From: Oryzias latipes
Taxonomy: Eukaryota > Chordata > Actinopteri > Beloniformes > Adrianichthyidae
DNA: 64,000 nt
NCBI RefSeq assembly: GCF_002234675.1
Contig: NC_019867.2
Coordinates: 3,056,001 to 3,120,000, forward strand
Direction: 5' to 3'
Below, piece after piece: positions 62,753 through 64,000 of this stretch. Below the pieces are notes generated by a model that made no database searches, had not been told where the DNA came from, and saw nothing but the letters and a program-made list of their open reading frames with translations. The first letter of the stretch is position 1. The number at the start of each line of letters is the position of its first letter. Made by a program: the position numbers and the translations under genes.

Positions 62753-64000
62753 CTGGGAGGAGAGGAGACGCGAGGACAGCAGCCTGAGTCAGCATACATT
62801 AACGGCTCGCATCGCTCACTCGGGTTTAACAAGCACGGCTGACGGCCAAATGGACTCGCTGTTCTGCAAACCTGATGCACAAAATATAATTTACTAATCG
62901 GAGCTGAATGAAGCCGCATCGGATGCTGCGGCTCCAGGAGGCAGCGGGGCATTTTATGGACACAAAGGCTTGTTTACTTTACACACAAATATGACCCCTT
63001 TTTACATATGAACAATAAAATTACATCAATTTGATCTGGCTTTAGTGGAAAAATGTAATTAAAATTTGGAAGCTGGGCTAGTATATTGTTCTTTTTTATT
63101 TCCTTTTAAAACATCAGTATTTTTAATACTGGAATCTGAATTCTTTACTGACTTTTGCACTTTAAACAAAGGAAAAATGTTGTTATTTTTTATCTGCTTG
63201 TAACACATTACTTTTTAGCATTTAGGGGGAATTATTACCACCTAAAAATTTTATATATATATAAGTATCAAAATCAAAAATGTAACTGAAAACTTTAAAA
63301 AAAAATCAAAAAATTACTCAGAAAATCTGCTTAATGCTGAAACTTTACTCAACTCTTGAGGACTTTAGAGTCAATGATGCTCAAATGCACAAGTATTTAA
63401 AAACAAAGAAACATCTGTTGCATCACTAAGCAGTAAAACCAGCCTAAAAGGGCGATGCTTTTAATAATGTGCATCTTTATTATAGTATAGATTATAAAAT
63501 TACCTCTAAACCTTTTAATATATACAACAGATGGATGACACGAGAGCAGCTTTATGTGCTCTGTTCAAACTAAAGACCAAAACATAAGAAGAAATAGAAT
63601 CTCAATAATAATGCTGTGAAATGCATGTTTGTTTGTTTTTAATATATTTTAAAAGTTCCAATTTCTTAACTTGAGAGAAAAGCACTCAAACAAACTTTGG
63701 GTTTTGCTCTGTTAAAAAACTGGACCAAGTGGCTTTTTTATTGTTAAAGGTTGCTGACCTCAATGAGTCATAAAATACTGGTAAATGTCAGTTTTACATA
63801 TAAATGTGTCTTTTTACCTAAAACATGCCTTGTTGTGCACTAATTGCACCGCATGAGGTTCCTTCAGTGACAGACTTCCACTCCCCAGTGAGGGCAGAGG
63901 AACCGTCAGTCTCTTATTTCCACAGCAGTTAGACTGTTTAGACCAGGAGCCTGAAGCCTCATTTAAGTTTGTGTTAGTGACTCACGTTTTGTCACTTATG
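62753..64000. other. fbxw8 intron reaching the right edge
   Basis: At least 1.25 kb of intron 5' of the first visible exon. AT-rich, with a TA run near 63250. I looked for the missing F-box exon on the minus strand and did not find it. Confidence 0.6.

Overview
The window looks like teleost fish nuclear DNA. It has four multi-exon genes with GT-AG introns, many introns of 65-140 bp, AT-rich spacers and a dense load of fish-type DNA transposons and MITEs. The repeats and proteins suggest a percomorph such as Oryzias, but that is inference, not proof. All spliced models below were assembled by eye from reading frame, splice sites and knowledge of the protein families.

Layout, left to right. 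(1) nf2 (merlin), minus strand, about 2006-25873. Exons 1-6 are present and encode most of the FERM domain; the rest lies beyond the left edge. Introns 3 and 4 (5.6 and 16.8 kb) are a transposon nest: two hAT elements with perfect 8-bp target duplications, a deleted piggyBac with TTAA ends, a 2.4-kb palindromic fold-back element and several MITE families. (2) A 2-kb intergenic region between the divergent nf2 and fbxo21. (3) fbxo21, plus strand, 27835-36379: 12 coding exons, 643 aa, complete, ending in a 16-residue alanine tract. (4) tesc (tescalcin), plus strand, 38952-45151: 8 exons, 215 aa, complete, with a canonical EF-hand. (5) fbxw8, minus strand, 45982-62752: the last 9 exons (471 aa of WD40 propeller and C-terminus). 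The F-box-bearing 5' exons lie beyond the right edge.

fbxo21-tesc-fbxw8 is the same neighbour set as on human 12q24.22, so this is an ancestral vertebrate block. nf2 next to it (human 22q12) is a further linkage of the kind seen in fish. The products are two F-box ubiquitin-ligase adaptors, a Ca-binding regulator and a membrane-cytoskeleton tumour suppressor. They share location, not a pathway.

No prokaryotic features, CRISPR arrays, rRNA or intact tRNA genes were seen. The most unusual items are the palindromic element at 16481-18860, whose two arms each carry a CRE-like site; a dispersed repeat family with a shared acidic ORF fragment in introns of nf2, fbxo21 and fbxw8; a very strong G-quadruplex motif in fbxo21 intron 4; and a weak splice donor in fbxw8 with a stronger frame-breaking donor just downstream.
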